Shown here: positions 1 through 15,317 of the stretch, in pieces
How positions within the stretch are numbered: the first letter of the stretch is position 1
How the letters are laid out: each line of letters opens with the position of its first letter
Assembly (NCBI RefSeq): GCF_013373865.1
Contig: NC_050475.1
Span: 21,899,495 to 21,963,494, forward strand
DNA length: 64,000 nt
Direction of reading: 5' to 3'
Source: Monomorium pharaonis
Lineage: Eukaryota; Arthropoda; Insecta; Hymenoptera; Formicidae
Notes under the pieces: model-generated
What the model was told of the DNA's origin: nothing
Database searches by the model: none
Seen by the model: the letters and a program-made list of their open reading frames with translations, nothing else
Translations under genes and position numbers: made by a program

Positions 1-186
1 CTAATAATACTAATAAAATATAAGAAAGTTGTATGCGCAAGTAAAGAGTACGCGGTATGTAAGATTAATTTAAAGATTAAAAATATTTTGACAGAGATCC
101 CTCAATGCAAATACACAAAACAAATAGTATTTTTACATTTAAAAAGAGAATTTTATTTTATAACTATTTTATTTATTATATATATG

Positions 187-285
187 CCCAGTGAGAAATA
201 GTACATCGAATCGACATCGATTCAACATCGAAATCATCATTTCGATGTCGATTCGATGTCGAATTCATTAACGTTTCTCGCTGGG
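187..285. mobile_element. Short hairpin MITE-like element, TIR CCCAGYGAGAAA
   Basis: The ends are inverted copies: CCCAGTGAGAAA on the left and TTTCTCGCTGGG on the right. ATG flanks both sides as a possible 3-bp target duplication. The interior is itself palindromic, built from repeated CATCGA/TCGATG units. Its size of about 99 bp and lack of coding capacity fit a non-autonomous hairpin element. The superfamily cannot be assigned from this copy alone. Confidence 0.6.
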
Positions 286-3200
286 ATGGTATAATTAAAC
301 TATGTAAATCACGCTAAATTATATTTTGAGCGTAAAATGTACAAAGTTATGCCTCACAAACTTTTACTTCTTAAAAAGGGGAAATGGACATATCGCAAAC
401 ATCGTAAACATAGGCACGTGTCCATAGCATAATGGGGCGATTTGTTTAATCGATGGCAAGACCCTTTGATTCTGGTAGACCTTACTTTATACATATACCC
501 CTCCGATCACCTACACGTTTTTCCTCAGGTATTATAAAACGAAGAATGTATGGCATATAGCTATTATTTGATAATATCACTGATATTTTTTTCATTAACC
601 TGCAAGTACTCGAGTGACTTTTTTGACGTGTTTATTTTTATTTACAAGTAATTATAAACCGAGGCATGTTTTAAATATATAATAATAATTTTTAAACGTT
701 AAGAATTAAAAGAAATTTATATTTTATTAAGTATCTCGTTACCTAATACATTTCACTAGTAAATGTATAGCATTTATCTGAATTTGATCCCCACGCAAGT
801 CTTTACGGATATCGTTATCGGTGTGACTAATGATATCTTGAATATTTTATGTTTTTTGTAATTTATAATTTTAAAATAAACCTGGCCACACTTAGTACTG
901 TGGAGACTTGAATGAGTGCTGTTTTTAATAATTTTCCACAACAATTATTGTCGGTGTAAACTTTTTACAGTGTTGTCATCAAAAGCGAAAGCTGAATTCG
1001 GTTGCTGAAAGTTTTATCGAGCATGAAACCATAGCAATTGATATAAAAAGTTGGTAATAATTTCGACAAATTGTATTTTTACAAGATCCCTTTTCTAGAA
1101 TTCGTAAATCAGAAGTTACATAATAAAGATTTCTAATTAATTTCTTTCGGACTTTGTTTTCGTACATTTTTTTTATTAAACAGATTAGCTTACAAATTAT
1201 CAAATCAATTAATCCTTTGTTACTTGTGAACAGTATGTTTGCGTTACCAAAACTTTTACTTAAAAATTGCTGTAATATTTTCAAATTTTCTAAAATGTAT
1301 TAATAGAACTTGTAACGTTTTTAATCATTGTGATCAGTGTCGTCGGTAATCTTGTCAAGTGTGCATCAGTTATTAATTTAATTTGATCTACTGAATGTAC
1401 AAATTTGAATTGCGACAATGTCTTCATTTGCAACGGGTAATGGTCCTCGCTGTATGTTCAGACGATCGTCGTGGACTTTACTACACCAGCTGCTCTAGAT
1501 TTTCATGGGAGATTGTTTATAATGCAAGAGAGAGGATGTGTGGACTACTTTGCGACTTGTGAGCCGCCGTTGTCGACGCGATCGTTCAACGTACAAACGC
1601 TCTACATATAAAACAGGCTGGTTACAAAAAACCGAAGGGAGCGATAATCCTTTCCATTAAAAAACTTTTTCTTTTAATTCTGTTCGCAAATGACCTTTAA
1701 GCGCTACATTATTCAAATAATGACATATCGAAGAAAATGTGTTTATATCTCGTTCTAAGTCATAATGTTTGAACGATCTGTTTGTTTTCGAAACTTTTAA
1801 CAATGGAAAACGAATGTCAGCAGATACATAGTTGATCAAATTACTCTAGTATATTTTAATAACGATCGTCAAAAAAATTCAGGAACGTTGGAAGAAATTG
1901 TTATTAGATTTATCTAAGAGATATATGTATCCCCCCGTGTATTTGTAAGTCTATCTTATTAATGATTATTTTGCGGAGCTTTGTCTTTAATTCTAACGTC
2001 AATCGCGATCAAAATGTTTATATTTGTATCATCGTAAAGTGGCGCAACTAGTGAAAGCCGATGAATTCCATGAGCTAAAGTTCAGGGGGCGTATCACTGT
2101 GGGAATCAAGCGACTTTTCTCTCTGCATTGTACGAAGATTATGATATCTAATTGAATTATTTGTTACACGTTCGACGCACTTGTAACGCGTCGCACCTAA
2201 CATCGGTAAACAAAGTGTAAATTGTAAAGCGATATATTCATGATGAAAGAGTGAAGGTAAATTTTTATTCAACTTTGGTTGTAGAGATAGGATATACATT
2301 CCGGTCCTCCGGAAAAATTCCGCGAGTTTATCGATCTCGATGTTTGCGAATTCTCCAAGGAGACTATTATACGGTAACAAAACGATATGCTTCGAGCTGA
2401 ATATCAGTGACACACAATGAGACACGATTCAACATGCTCACGATCACGACGAGGTAGGAAACCGTGGAACGTGGCTATTACGGGAGAAACATGGCCCCTG
2501 CCGTTTTCTGCTGATGTCTCGATGTCGTGTCTTCCGCTCGAGTCACGCTAACTTTTCTCACTCGTCCCCGTTCTCGGTTCTTTTTCCCTCCCCTCTCCGT
2601 CTGGAAATACAGGCCGATTTAAAATATATACGTATGCGCGAACACATAGTCTTCTAGGTGATCTAAGTGTTCGGACACATCTGTTTTATTCCGTGGATAC
2701 ATACGTACGCACGCCCACGTTTAGACACATTACCATATTTATTGCTTTGGCAATAACATTCGCGTTCGTAGGCGAGCGTGTCACGGATGAGCGATGTGTG
2801 GATGAGGTCAGGCGTTTGGGTTAAATGCACGAACACACGCGAGAATTCCGGACGCGAATCCTTATCGTTCGCGACGATAGTAAATATCCTATTTATTTCC
2901 AACGTTACTTACTTGAAAATCTATAGTTTATAAGAAAACGATGTTTCATCTGATATATTAAAGTTTGTAAATATGGCTAAGGAGTTCAAAGATCCAAAAA
3001 TGAAAGTTCAAGAGACATGTATAGAGATTTGATATTAATATAGAACACAAATTTTGGAAACACTACTAATTGTTAAGGTGAATTGCGGAGTTGACAGTAA
3101 CGTAGATGTCTATATTTCACAGAAAAAGTGACTTTTTTCAATTTTCTCAACTTTTTGGATGTGTATGTTAGCGATGTAAAACAGTATGTTTTTTAACATC

Positions 3201-4230
3201 TCATCGCCGTCTAACAATTCCCGGATTTCTAAACGCGATCGAGTAAATATCAGGATATATCAAGCAAGTTTGTTCACGCGCAAGCTAACGTGTCAGGTGA
3301 AAGGTATAGGTGTGGCTATAACGTAACAATTCATACTGTACAAATTTAAAGTGAAACTTTAAATAATTCGCATTGCCGCCGGAGTATCCAATTATGGTTG
3401 TCGTGAATTCATGCGGAACGCGTGCATCAAATAGTCAATTCAAAATTATTAAGCAAACACTCATCAGTGCCCATATTATAGAGTATGCTGAAAGATCATA
3501 ATTTTTAATGACCGAGATTGTTACAAATTTTCTAATTTATTTTTACTTATAATTTGTATTTACCTATTTAACATCAAAGTAAAAAGTAAAATGTTTAAAA
3601 CTTTTAGTAGACCAAAATAATTGTGCGAATTATTTTGGTATACAAAAGAAAATTAATGAAAAATGTTAATTGTAAATTAAAAAGTCTAAACCGCGGAGAA
3701 ACGTAGCGTTTAAATGTGAGTTTGAATCGTCAAATCACCAGCTGCATACTTTTACTATCCTTTGAGATTCTCCTTGAACCGATGCACGCGTCCACGAGTC
3801 GAGAGAGTAGTACTTCAGAAATCACGGCTTTTATGCGCACATGTAATACAGATAGCTCTGGTAATCGCAACGTTGATCACAGTGATCGTGATGTCTACAA
3901 TTTACCGTAGATACGAGATTGAGCTGAATGTTCAAAAATTGATTGGAAAGAAAAAATGTCATATTTCTCTATTTCTTATTTATCCTTATTGTTGACTTCT
4001 ACAGTTATGTATCATAAATCATTTTGACATTTACATTGGTTAATTGCTTCATTGTACTGGCCTGAAATTGGACCACGATAATTGCGCGCACGAAACTTGC
4101 GAGATGTACAGACTCAACTTAATTAATAATAATTATGTTTATCTAGTGAATAAAATTGTTTGCACGCCCGTGTTACATTAAAAAAAATAATTTTTTATAA
4201 AGAGTAAGAATATTATTGCAAAATTTTTTT

Positions 4231-4245
4231 GCGCGCGCGCACGCA

Positions 4246-4337
<92 letters not shown>

Positions 4338-4463
4338 ACAGATGAGAGAGAGTAGAGAGAGAGAGAGAGAGAGCGAGAGAGCGAGAGAGAGAGAGAGAGA
4401 GATCGAGGAGCGAGAGAGAGAGAGAGAGGAGAGAGAGAGTGGGGGTGGGGGGGGGGGGGGGGG
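4231..4463. repeat. Compound microsatellite (GC)n(ACGC)n(AC)n(AG)n(G)n
   Basis: A run of GC dinucleotides passes into ACGC tetranucleotides, then about 35 AC dinucleotides, then an interrupted AG-rich tract, and ends in a poly-G run. The long open frames on both strands here (about 4213-4503) are low-complexity artefacts. Confidence 0.95.
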
Positions 4464-7264
4464 TATGCTTTTTAATTTTAACTGATAAAGCCGTTTTTTT
4501 CAAAAATAGGTAATTTTTTATTATAAAATTGTTCTGAAATACATTAAAATTTGCATATATATTTGTTAATTTGCTTATCGTTTATTATTTTCTAATTTGT
4601 GTGTGTGCAATTAAAAATTTAATACACATAGTTGATTTAACATTATTAACAATTTGCATCTTAAGTTTTGTAATTGTATTATTACTGACAACGTGTGTTA
4701 TTTTATTCTAAACAATATCTTAGTGGTACATTTAAATATGTGAATATCTTTTTTCGTAGCAATAAATCAGTATTGCAGAAAAAAATGCCACAACTGTTTG
4801 CAATTCCGATAAGAATCTAATGATGAGGTGAACAATTGAATCAGCACGAAGAACCAACAATGCCAGTTGTATGCAAATTCCATTAGCAAGGCATAATGAA
4901 ATGTTGATAGCTACTAGTACAACCTCGCAGGTTTCTGTAACTTTAAAATAGCTACGTATGCGATTACTTGATAAAATTAAATATTAAAAAAAAAATCTGG
5001 CTAGATATATATAAGTTAATTAAATAACACAAGGATATTATATAATACAAGAAATAAGAGAAGGTGTCATTTTTTGATGATATACAAATATTTTTATATT
5101 AATTATTAAATATATTTTTTAGTTTTGTACAACTGCTTGCCGATATGGCTATTGAGCTTAAAACGCAATCATAAATATTATTAAACACCAAGATTTACTT
5201 CAAGAAATGACATCTTTTCATATCTTTTGTTAATCTTCTTGTATGATGAGAAAGAATATCGATCTAGAAATGTATTTATTGCTACTGTGTTATAACCAAT
5301 GTCACAGATTTTCATATTTTTTTCTTTGCTCGTGACAGACAGTTATTCATATTGTAAATTCTATAATATATAAGTCAAGATTAATTAATCATCAGTGACA
5401 CTGCTCGTAATTGCCGAGCAATCACTCTTGTTCTACATATTTTGACGTAACATTTATAAGCGATATGATGCACTTACATACCATGCATACTTTAAAAGTC
5501 ACGTTATAATAGAGCGTCTTTGTATAGGAAATCGCCGGCTTATGAAGCGACGCAAATGGAAAAATTTACGAAGGTAATTATCCTTTTCGCGAATGAGAAA
5601 TGACAGAGAATAAACGTAGCGTTCAGGGTAACAATGAATAAGTAAACGGCCGTTTAACCAGAAGCAAACATTTGCATATTATCGGTTTGCCACCACCGTC
5701 GCCCCTTTCCGATAGCATGGGCTTCAAAACCGAGCCTGGGAATTGCTCGTTTGAGCTGTGCCCGGTCTCGGTCGTGTTAATAGTAATATAAACGGAGGGT
5801 TGATACAACGCAACGCGGGCGGGCACTTAATGCGTGATGCCGATTACACGCACTCGTGAACATTTACGCACGCGACGAGAAATGGATTCACGCTCTCTCG
5901 CTCGCTGCAGAAGTGATAGGTGTGTTGCGAACAGCAGGTGTTTACCGAAAGAATTCTGATGGTATAATTGGATCTATAAACCCCTCTTTAATTGTTTAAT
6001 GTTTCATATATTATATGTATGAATGACGATGCATTTAAGTCATCGTTAATCGATAAAGAGATGATACAAAGAGACGATCTGTACGATTCAAATAGGACTT
6101 GAAACACTAAAAAGTGGTTTTCAAAAACTTAAGTACAATTTCCTGTTTTCATTTTGTGTCGGTCAGTTGAGCCGTGACGAAATTACAGATATTTTTTGTT
6201 GTCACTTTGTTTCGAACATAAAATTTACTTAAAAATTTTTTACATAAACCGTGTGAAATCCACAATTATTCAATGGGGATGAGGGGGGACAACGAATTTT
6301 AATAATTATATTTTGAAAAAACATTTCTCAATTTGTGTATACAATTTCTAATTTTCTTTTATATTATTGAATATATAACAACAATAGTAATTGGATTAAA
6401 GAAACAATTATATTGAACATTTAATTAAATTGTTGTAGTTTATAATTTTGTAAGTAACGTAACCTGCAGATGAATTCAAAATACTCTCATTTTTTATATT
6501 TATCTAATTATGAGTGACAAATATTATTCGATCATCTATCGATAGATACGTAATTTAAATATCAGGTTTTAGTTGATAATTGATATCTAAATTTATATTA
6601 AATGAAGAAAAACATTAATCTTTGAATTCGTATCCTGACATCTTATGTACGATAATACATATCGAGGAAAGGGACTGCGTATAAACCACCCCTTTCAGTC
6701 TGAAATAAGCGCCGCCCTCCAGTCAAAGAGGAAATCCCCTCTATACTTGGAATATGGTGGAGGTACTGGATCCCTCCGATGGAGGAGACTCGCGATTAAG
6801 TGGTGAACTACCGTGGACTGTTGTGTTTCGTTGCCCAACTAGAAAACCAGGACTTACAAACGACCTACCTACGTTCTCATTTTTCCGACAGACAATTGAA
6901 AAAAGAAAGAGATTCAACACTAACTTTACTTCTAGAATTACATCTAGAAATATCACTATTTTGCCATGTCCTATCGCGGATTTGTGATAAACGAATTTCA
7001 ATAATCTATCGCGTAATCGAAGTCTTCTTTTTGTGGAAGAAAAATTATAAAGTGCTACACATAAAATGCAAAGACTCACGCGAGATCTGAATAAATTACG
7101 TACAAAGTGATTTAACATTTATTTTATTTGTAGATTAGGTGTCATAACTTTATTTAATTAACTTTTCGTGACATTAATTATGTAGCGATGAAGTGTCGTT
7201 TTAATCTGACGACCCAGACAATTTTTCGAGAGTGATCCAGAATTATTAAAATATTTTCGTCATT

Positions 7265-10200
7265 ATGGAATTTTCGTGGGCACTTCAGCATCAATCTAAT
7301 GATCAAAATGGACGAAATCATCCGAACGATCATCACGAAGATGCTAATATTATCAACCAAGTTAGCGCTCGTCGATTACTTAGCGTGGCAGGTAATCAAA
7401 TATTAATTCCTAATTTGTATAAGTGACAAAGTGTTTCATTGTTTTATGAATGTTACAGACATAGAGATATTTATATAGTTTTTATCTCTTCGAGCAAAGA
7501 TAAAATTCAATTACTATGATACAATTAATGTGTGATTTTACGGGACTATACAGCAAAACAATAAAAGTTGTTAAAAAGTTGTAAAATTAAACTAAAAATG
7601 TAAATATTTTTAGGATTTGCACAATAATCGACAATATTTGTTTCACAATAATTGACAATGTTTTTCTACAAATTTTTTTTTTCAAGAGAAAATAGTTTTT
7701 GTTTATTAAAAAAAATGTCTGGTTCACAAATAAAAAGATATGTTTGATGATATAAGTTTTATGTTTCCTCATGTTTCGAAAATTGATTTCCTTGTATTGG
7801 AAACATATGTTTGGCATATTATCTTCAAAACTTGTATGGCATAAAAAGAATCTTTTTTTTAAACTGAAATCAAGCAAATTATAATATTACCGTCATTGAG
7901 TTTGAAGAAGTCCTAGTGCCAATCTTTACTTTTTTATGTTTGAGATTTGGCTTTAAAACATTTTATTAAGTATCGTAAAAAATTAATTTTTAAGTGTTTT
8001 TACTATTTACTATTAATTTTTGAAATTATGTTACCGTTTCTAATCACACATATGTTTTGATCGATTAATTCTATAATAAATTTAAAAGAACTACTTTTCT
8101 TCTTTTTAAGTAGAATTTTTAAGGAAAGGAGAGTTGTGATATTACGCAAGCCTGATTTTATCAATTATATTTGTCAATTGTGTCGTTTCTACTGTTTAAT
8201 ATTATATTATTATTTGTATATTACTTTTTTATATGTAATGAGCATAATTATGTTATCAAAGTTACATGACGAATATCAATGTGTTCGTGATCATAAACAG
8301 CAGTTTAACACCTGTCCGTAACTTGTTCGGACCCCTCTCGAAACCTCTTAATGGCCATGAAAAAGAATGCTACACCCTGCTAATCATTTAGACCTCAGGT
8401 AGTACTCTGTCGGATTTGCACTGCGCTTACAGCACGACAGCTGCATCTACCCTACGATTAACAGGGGTGAAATCGACAACTGAGTTTCGATTAACTTCCT
8501 CTGTTTTAAACGTTTACGATATGATCGCGAGAGATACACGTGTCGCAAGAATAATACGATGGCGTTGCATGAGTGCGTTAGTATTACTTTCTATCGTCGT
8601 GTGGATTACAGCAGTTGATTATGAACATTTCTATATTCATCTACTATATATTCTGTTGCGAAGGATGAAAGCCGACCAATTTTCATAGACGAGTCGTTGT
8701 CCGCGATGCATTTCTATTTGCTTTACCGGAGAAAGTGGTCGTCAGCCGATACAGAGAGGTCGAATGCCTACATACATCTTTATACATAAGCCTTTTTACA
8801 TCATTCGGGACTTGATTGGAATAGGCACAATTATTACATGATTGTTTTCCGCGATTGGAGACTTTGCTTCAACTAAAATTAACATTCCTTTACATGGCGC
8901 GACGAGAAAAGGTATATATAATTATGTTCAGTGAAAGTTACATTTCTTTGTGTTATCGCGACTTGCAATTGATTCTAATTTACTGCGAATAAAATAAATA
9001 TTTTGATGGATTTCATCTTTATGCAACTTTTTTTTCATGTATTAGCATATTGCTAACATATTTATATAGCATAGTATAATATATTTTAATAGAAATAAAT
9101 TGCATCTATATGAAAAAATTACACTTTTCACAAAATAATGACTATTCTAATTCCGTATATTGATGGATAATTTATAACTATGCGCATAGTGCATACTATA
9201 ATGATATTCAGATTTAAACGGCCAACCATACTCACGGGGGCGGTGTTTGGTCGATACCTTGATAAAGGGTTGGCTAGCAACGACTCATCCACCCTTGTAA
9301 CTCATCCCTCCTACATTTTACTCATAAACGTTAGACGCCATCTTAGATTTCATTTGCCTGATTATTAAAAATGGCTTTTATTGCGGTCAATAGTAGAAAA
9401 AGATACTTAGAAATTATTCTTTTTAAGAAAGACATCGAATTTTAAACTATCTTGAAAAACGTGTTTAAACCATTGGAAAGCATTATCAAAAGAAATACTG
9501 TTATTTCGATTATTTTTATTAATTCTCATAAAATATAAACTTGTGATAAAATTACTTTGTCGATTTGCTATTTATCAAAAATTAAATCCGACTTGTAAAA
9601 CTTGTTTGACCCTATGAGATCACTAATAATCTACACAGTTTATTAGCATTTTTATAAAAAAATTGAGACATCGTTTTGTTTTGTTAAATATGCGACAGAA
9701 ACATGTTGATTTAAATAATCAAGTTGTTTTGTCATACTTATATTTATCATTATCCATTTTTTATGTATACATTTTTTACTTTTATAATATTGAAAAAAAT
9801 TTTTTATGTGATACTTATATAGAAAAATATATCTTATACTACATAGAATAAATTATTATCGCTGTTATTACAATTATTATCTTTACACAATTCGATAAAG
9901 TGCAGTAATAATGAAACATAAGAATAATTTTCCAAAAGTTTTATATTGCATAACATTTACTATTGATGAATAATATTGCTCTATTGGACAAACTTTTGAT
10001 GATACGATACGACAGGATCGTTATGTCTCGTTATTCGTTTGAAAAGTGTCCTTACTCTCGGTTCCCAACGCTTGAACGTTTATGAATGTTTGACCGGAAG
10101 TAATGTATTACAACGCTTTGCTTGTAGTCTTAAGCGCTTAAGTATATACGAAGTACATGTTCGCGTTTCTACATTTCAAAACAGAATCAAGAAAATGCTG

Positions 10201-13200
10201 ATTAGGGAGACTAGTGGTCTGCTTTATTATATTTTTAGATTTTAACAAATTTCTTTTTTAATCTCACATGATTTCATCGTGAGAAAATGATAAAATCTGA
10301 TAAGTCGTTTTCTATTGTATCTAAAAACGGACATTTTGATGGTATACGAACTGCCGAAGAAATTCGGCTATTGTTTGTGCAACCATTCTCTTTTGCCCGT
10401 TAATGTTTTGTTCATTCAATTGCATCGTCTTCGAGTCGCAGTCGTCCATGAAATTTGTTCGTCCATTCAATAAATCAACTTTCTCCATCACTAAAAACTA
10501 TCAGGGACGGTAACTCACAATGTGTCTTTCTTTAAATCTCTTTCGCACGTAGATGTATCTCTCACACGAGATCTTGCAACTTATGATGCAACAAATGACG
10601 ATGATAGATGTTTACGTGTGTATGTTTGAAATAGGCGCATAGTAACAATTTTATGATATTCGCAATTACACCCTATATTATATAGTATTGTAGCATGAAT
10701 ATATGTTATCGAAACAGATTGACGGATGCACTCTCACATCGCCTACAATTAGAAACAGCGATATGTGTTTATAACAAAAGCAATTTATTGTTACAAGTAA
10801 TATAAAATTCTTTATCCTTTTTCAGGTCGTGGCGATTTCGTCGGGGGGATAGACAACGAAGCTTTGGATTTTTCACAGTTGGAGGACTTTATCAATAGTG
10901 ACAGTGAACAACCTGCGACGTGAGTTCGAAGATTAATTTTGCATGCTGTATGATTGTTATTTATTTTTATTTCATCTCTTTATTTTTGTATCGGCTCTCT
11001 CTCTCCCCCCCTCCCCCTACTCTCGAGCTAACGTTAAAAAAAAATCCTCTGATTAGATGGGAAACTTGATCTCGAACATTGATGTGTTCAGTCTGGTGAC
11101 GAAGTTTAACTACATTTGGAAGCCATAGTTAACGCCTACAATGCGCATGTTCGTCACACGTGCGTAATGCGTGTCGTCAGCACAATAATCGCAAAATTCG
11201 AATTTATTCTTTTCTGAATGTTCAATATTAATTTTATATTAATTGTTCAATAAATTTACATTAATAAATCTGTGCATTAAAGTTATATTAATGAATCTTA
11301 TTTCATAATTATACATCTTCTATTTGTCACATTTATATAGTACATTAGTTATACATATATGTTATATGAATTATATACATATAACATTAAAATTTAAAGG
11401 CACTTATTTTTTAAATTATTTTCATTCATCGACATATTTGAAGATAATTTCACGAACTGAAACTATCTCTAAAAAATACACCAAAAATATACATAATGCG
11501 AAATACAAAATTGTATGAGTATGACGCTTGTATAGGCGCCTTCTCAAATTATGTTAATTAACGAATTCAGATAATATGCTTCTGCCGTCCAACAGCACGA
11601 GCACGCGCTTCCTGTGAACGACACATTGTATCAGACTAAATTTCTAAATTGCTTCATCTCGACACTATGTATTCAGGCTACTCTGTCACTACAGCACGAC
11701 GATTATCATAGAAAAGATATATCATTGTGTTTTTATAATATTTATATTTTATTAATTCGGACTGTACCGCATATGGATTCTTAAACATTTGAAAAATATA
11801 CATGATTTATTAAAGAATAAAAAGTTTTTTAGATTCTATAAAAAGACTGATATTATAGCTTGATGCATAAATCGCGATAAATATAGATCGTATAATCCTA
11901 TTTAAAAAAAAGAGAGAGAAACAAAAATTAGAATAAATTAATGTGTTTTAATTTATATGTATGCTACCGCATTTTGTTAATTAGTGAACGTCGATGCAAC
12001 ACGCTGACCTTGATAGATGCCACACAGACACATCGACACGTACGAATTTAATATTTTTTTATTATCGCAAAGATCGGTTCTTGGACTAGTACTTTTAATA
12101 TATCTGTTAATAATAATAATATTCTAAATCATAGCGATATGATTTTAGTACTGTTTACTTTTTATACGGCTATTTTGCGTACAGTTATGTTTCAAAACAA
12201 GTAACATTTGCATTTGATAATAGCGATATATATGATTAGTTATTTATTAATTACAATATAATGGTATATATTTATTAAGTTTATGATTGTAACTCGTTAC
12301 TCATATAATATTGTTTTATTTTATTGTATTGTTGATTTTTTTGGTACCTCAAATAAATAACGATAAAGCGCGCTAACAACGTTTATTCCAATTTTTTATT
12401 TGGCTTCGGGCACGAAAACATCTCATTCCAGACCTGGCCGCATATTGACGTAATCGCGTACACCAGGAAACGCATCCAGCCATTCTTTATACGCACACAG
12501 TCGTACGTACGCATACGTATAATATACTCAGTTTGCAGACAGATATTCACGCAGATAACGACCGTAGAGGTGTAATGATATAATGACAGAGACACAGACG
12601 GAACGGAATTGATGGAATCACAGCGTGCACACTGCGTTAACCCTGCTAATTCGACTTCCAGCACTCGTCTTCCATTAAAAGGCTCCCGGGATCACATTGC
12701 ACATCGACCGGATTAACCGAAGAAGAAAGAATTTTATTCATATTTGAGCGATACCCATACCTTTTATTCAATTGTAAATCTTAATTTGTTAGTTTTTAAA
12801 TTATTAACACTTTTTATCTTTGTATTTTTCTGAATTTTTCCGTTTAGAAATAGATTTGTATACTTTATCTATTTTTTATATTTTATATTTATTTTTACTT
12901 ATTTCTAATTTTTCAAAAAGAAATGTTTCTCTCATTTATTACTTTGATGAATCTGTACGTTTTTCGATGTGTACACGTACATGCATCGTGATCAATACGC
13001 AATAGATATGTTATTTTTAAAAAACATTAGATAGATAAGCGGAGAAAATTCGTAATAACAACGCAAACGAAGTGATTTTATGCGGAATTGTCGTTTAGAG
13101 AAAGAAGTGTCACTATATAGAAATAATTTATTTTTAACTCATTTATATTTTTCGATTTTAGTTCTATTACTTACAAACAGTATGAAATAACGCACAAGAC

Positions 13201-15220
13201 ATCACGATAAAAACTATGTGCAACGAGAAACAATAAAAATAAAGAGACAATGATAATAGTCATAATTTATATTGAAAGAATCAGAAATTTCCATTTGATT
13301 AACAGTATAATTACGACAGCTTATGCAATGAGAAAGAACAGGTATTTTGCATGATTTTTTTAAGCAATTGACAGAGATTGCGGATTGTTATTGAACGAAT
13401 ATTCCTGTTTGTCACTTAATCAAGAATTCGAGGAAAATTCGTAGATATGCAGATAGTCGTCGTGAATCTTCCTTACTTCGAAAGTGTATAATAGCACCGT
13501 GGAGTTGAGAAAATTCAATGCGAGACGCAACGCGAAGCATTATTTACCACTGTATGTCGAACTGAGATTCAGACGATAGCGATATCTCGTGTTTTGCAAA
13601 TTCAACATGCAGTCGCGGTCTTGATGTGCCTAGCACTCTCGAAAGATCAATAAAAAAGGCGCTGACTTAGCGCGTATTGTCGATTTCTAATCTTAAAATG
13701 TCTTCTGCATCTTGACAATTTACATCGGATATATTCAAATATACCAAATAGTAGTATACTATTCTACAAATAAAAGAAACAAGAAGCGTAAAAAAGAGAA
13801 AAGCACAAAAACAGAAACATTGGATGACCATGCCATTCTGTATTTAGATATTTCGCGGATACCCTTGCCCACAACGAAAATGGAGGTGGAGTGGTGTCTC
13901 ACGGTGGCCGGATCGAAACACCCACGTCGCAGCCGGTCACCCAACAGCAGCCATCACCGCGTCTACCTTCGCCGCAGATGACGCAGGCTCATCCAGTTTC
14001 GATAGCGTGCGCTTCCGGTACCACGGCGGTGTCCAATAATGGCGGCTACAAAGATCCGCAGACGTATGTTCACCCGTAAGTCGAAAAATAAAATTAACGT
14101 TACAAATTGCGATTTTACTAGGCTTGTGGAAAAGATGAGAATAAACCTCTATTCATAAAAATTGGCATAAACTTTAGCTTCCCATATCTCAACCACAAAT
14201 GGAGAATTGAATTAAATTTAATAAAATTACACTATATAGTTCTATAATGGCACAGCAAAGTTTAATAAAAAGGCGACAGATCTTTTGTAGTAATTTAATA
14301 AAAATCTAGAACATTGTTTTTCAGACACGCGCTACCAGAAAGCCCACCGGATAGCGGAAGTGAGCCACCGTACTCACCGCCTGGACATAATGACACTCAA
14401 CACGTACATTCGCCACGTGAGTTGCAAAATGCACTTGCATAAAAATATTTTACAAGAAAATTATCCAATTGCATGTAATTATAGATCAAAAAGCAGCTCT
14501 GCAAGAAATACTTTTGCATCATCAGAACAATCAGTACTCTCCTAATTTGCTACCACCTTCTCCAAGAACGTTACCTGCGACAACAACGGATCCTTTATTG
14601 TTAACACCAGTTCTAACATCTCATCTTACATCTGGAACATCGAACCTTTCAACGCAGCCTCAGATAGGGCCACCTTTGGTGCCGTTATCGCATGAACATA
14701 GTTCAGCTGGCATTAATACGCTATATTCCTCTCTGCAATCAGCTCCAAAAAAGAGAAAACTTAGCCAAGATGGCCTTATACATGTCAAACAGGTTAAGTG
14801 CTTCTTTTATGCGTTATTTTGATTGTGTCCCCCCTTTTTTACTTATCCCTCAATTATTATTTGCGACTATCATTTTTCAGGAACCCGAACTAGGCACCAT
14901 GGAACACAGTTGTAGCAGCAGTAGCGCAGTGCTGGACAACGACGAAGTCACTGACAACAATTACATCGATGCTAGTTACCAGTGTATTCGGTTCCATCCT
15001 TTTCAGCAAACATCTTGGCACGTTCTTTGCGACCATAATCTTAAAGAATTACCGGTACCACATTACAGAGTCGATGCTGACAAAGGATTTAATTTTAGCA
15101 ATTCGGATGATGCGTTTGTTTGTCAAAAGAAGAATCATTTTCAGGTAATAGATCAACGTCCAATAATTGTAAAGATAAAATATAGCATATCTAGATTTAA
15201 AATCTTTTTTCTTCTGAATA

Positions 15221-15317
<97 letters not shown>

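Larger units (their letters stand above)
1..7264. other. Gene-poor upstream region of Myrf
   Basis: I find no convincing coding exon on either strand here. The open frames present (for example 2075-2425 and 6741-7118 on the minus strand) have no recognisable domain and no splice-linked partners. The stretch is AT-rich, with one short hairpin element at 187-285 and a complex microsatellite at about 4231-4463. It may hold 5' untranslated exons, the promoter or enhancers of Myrf, but no sequence feature proves that. A TATA-like string lies near 1603-1612, with no supporting context. Confidence 0.5.

Noticed and set aside
2075..2902. Minus-strand frames of 116 and 79 residues upstream of Myrf
   Set aside because: No recognisable motif and no consistent splice-linked partner.
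4213..4503. Overlapping open frames of His/Thr, Cys/Val and Arg/Glu repeats on both strands
   Set aside because: They are translations of the AC/AG/G microsatellite; no complexity, no splice partners.
6741..7118. 125-residue minus-strand frame and two plus-strand frames over the same bases
   Set aside because: No family resemblance, three competing frames, and no splice context.
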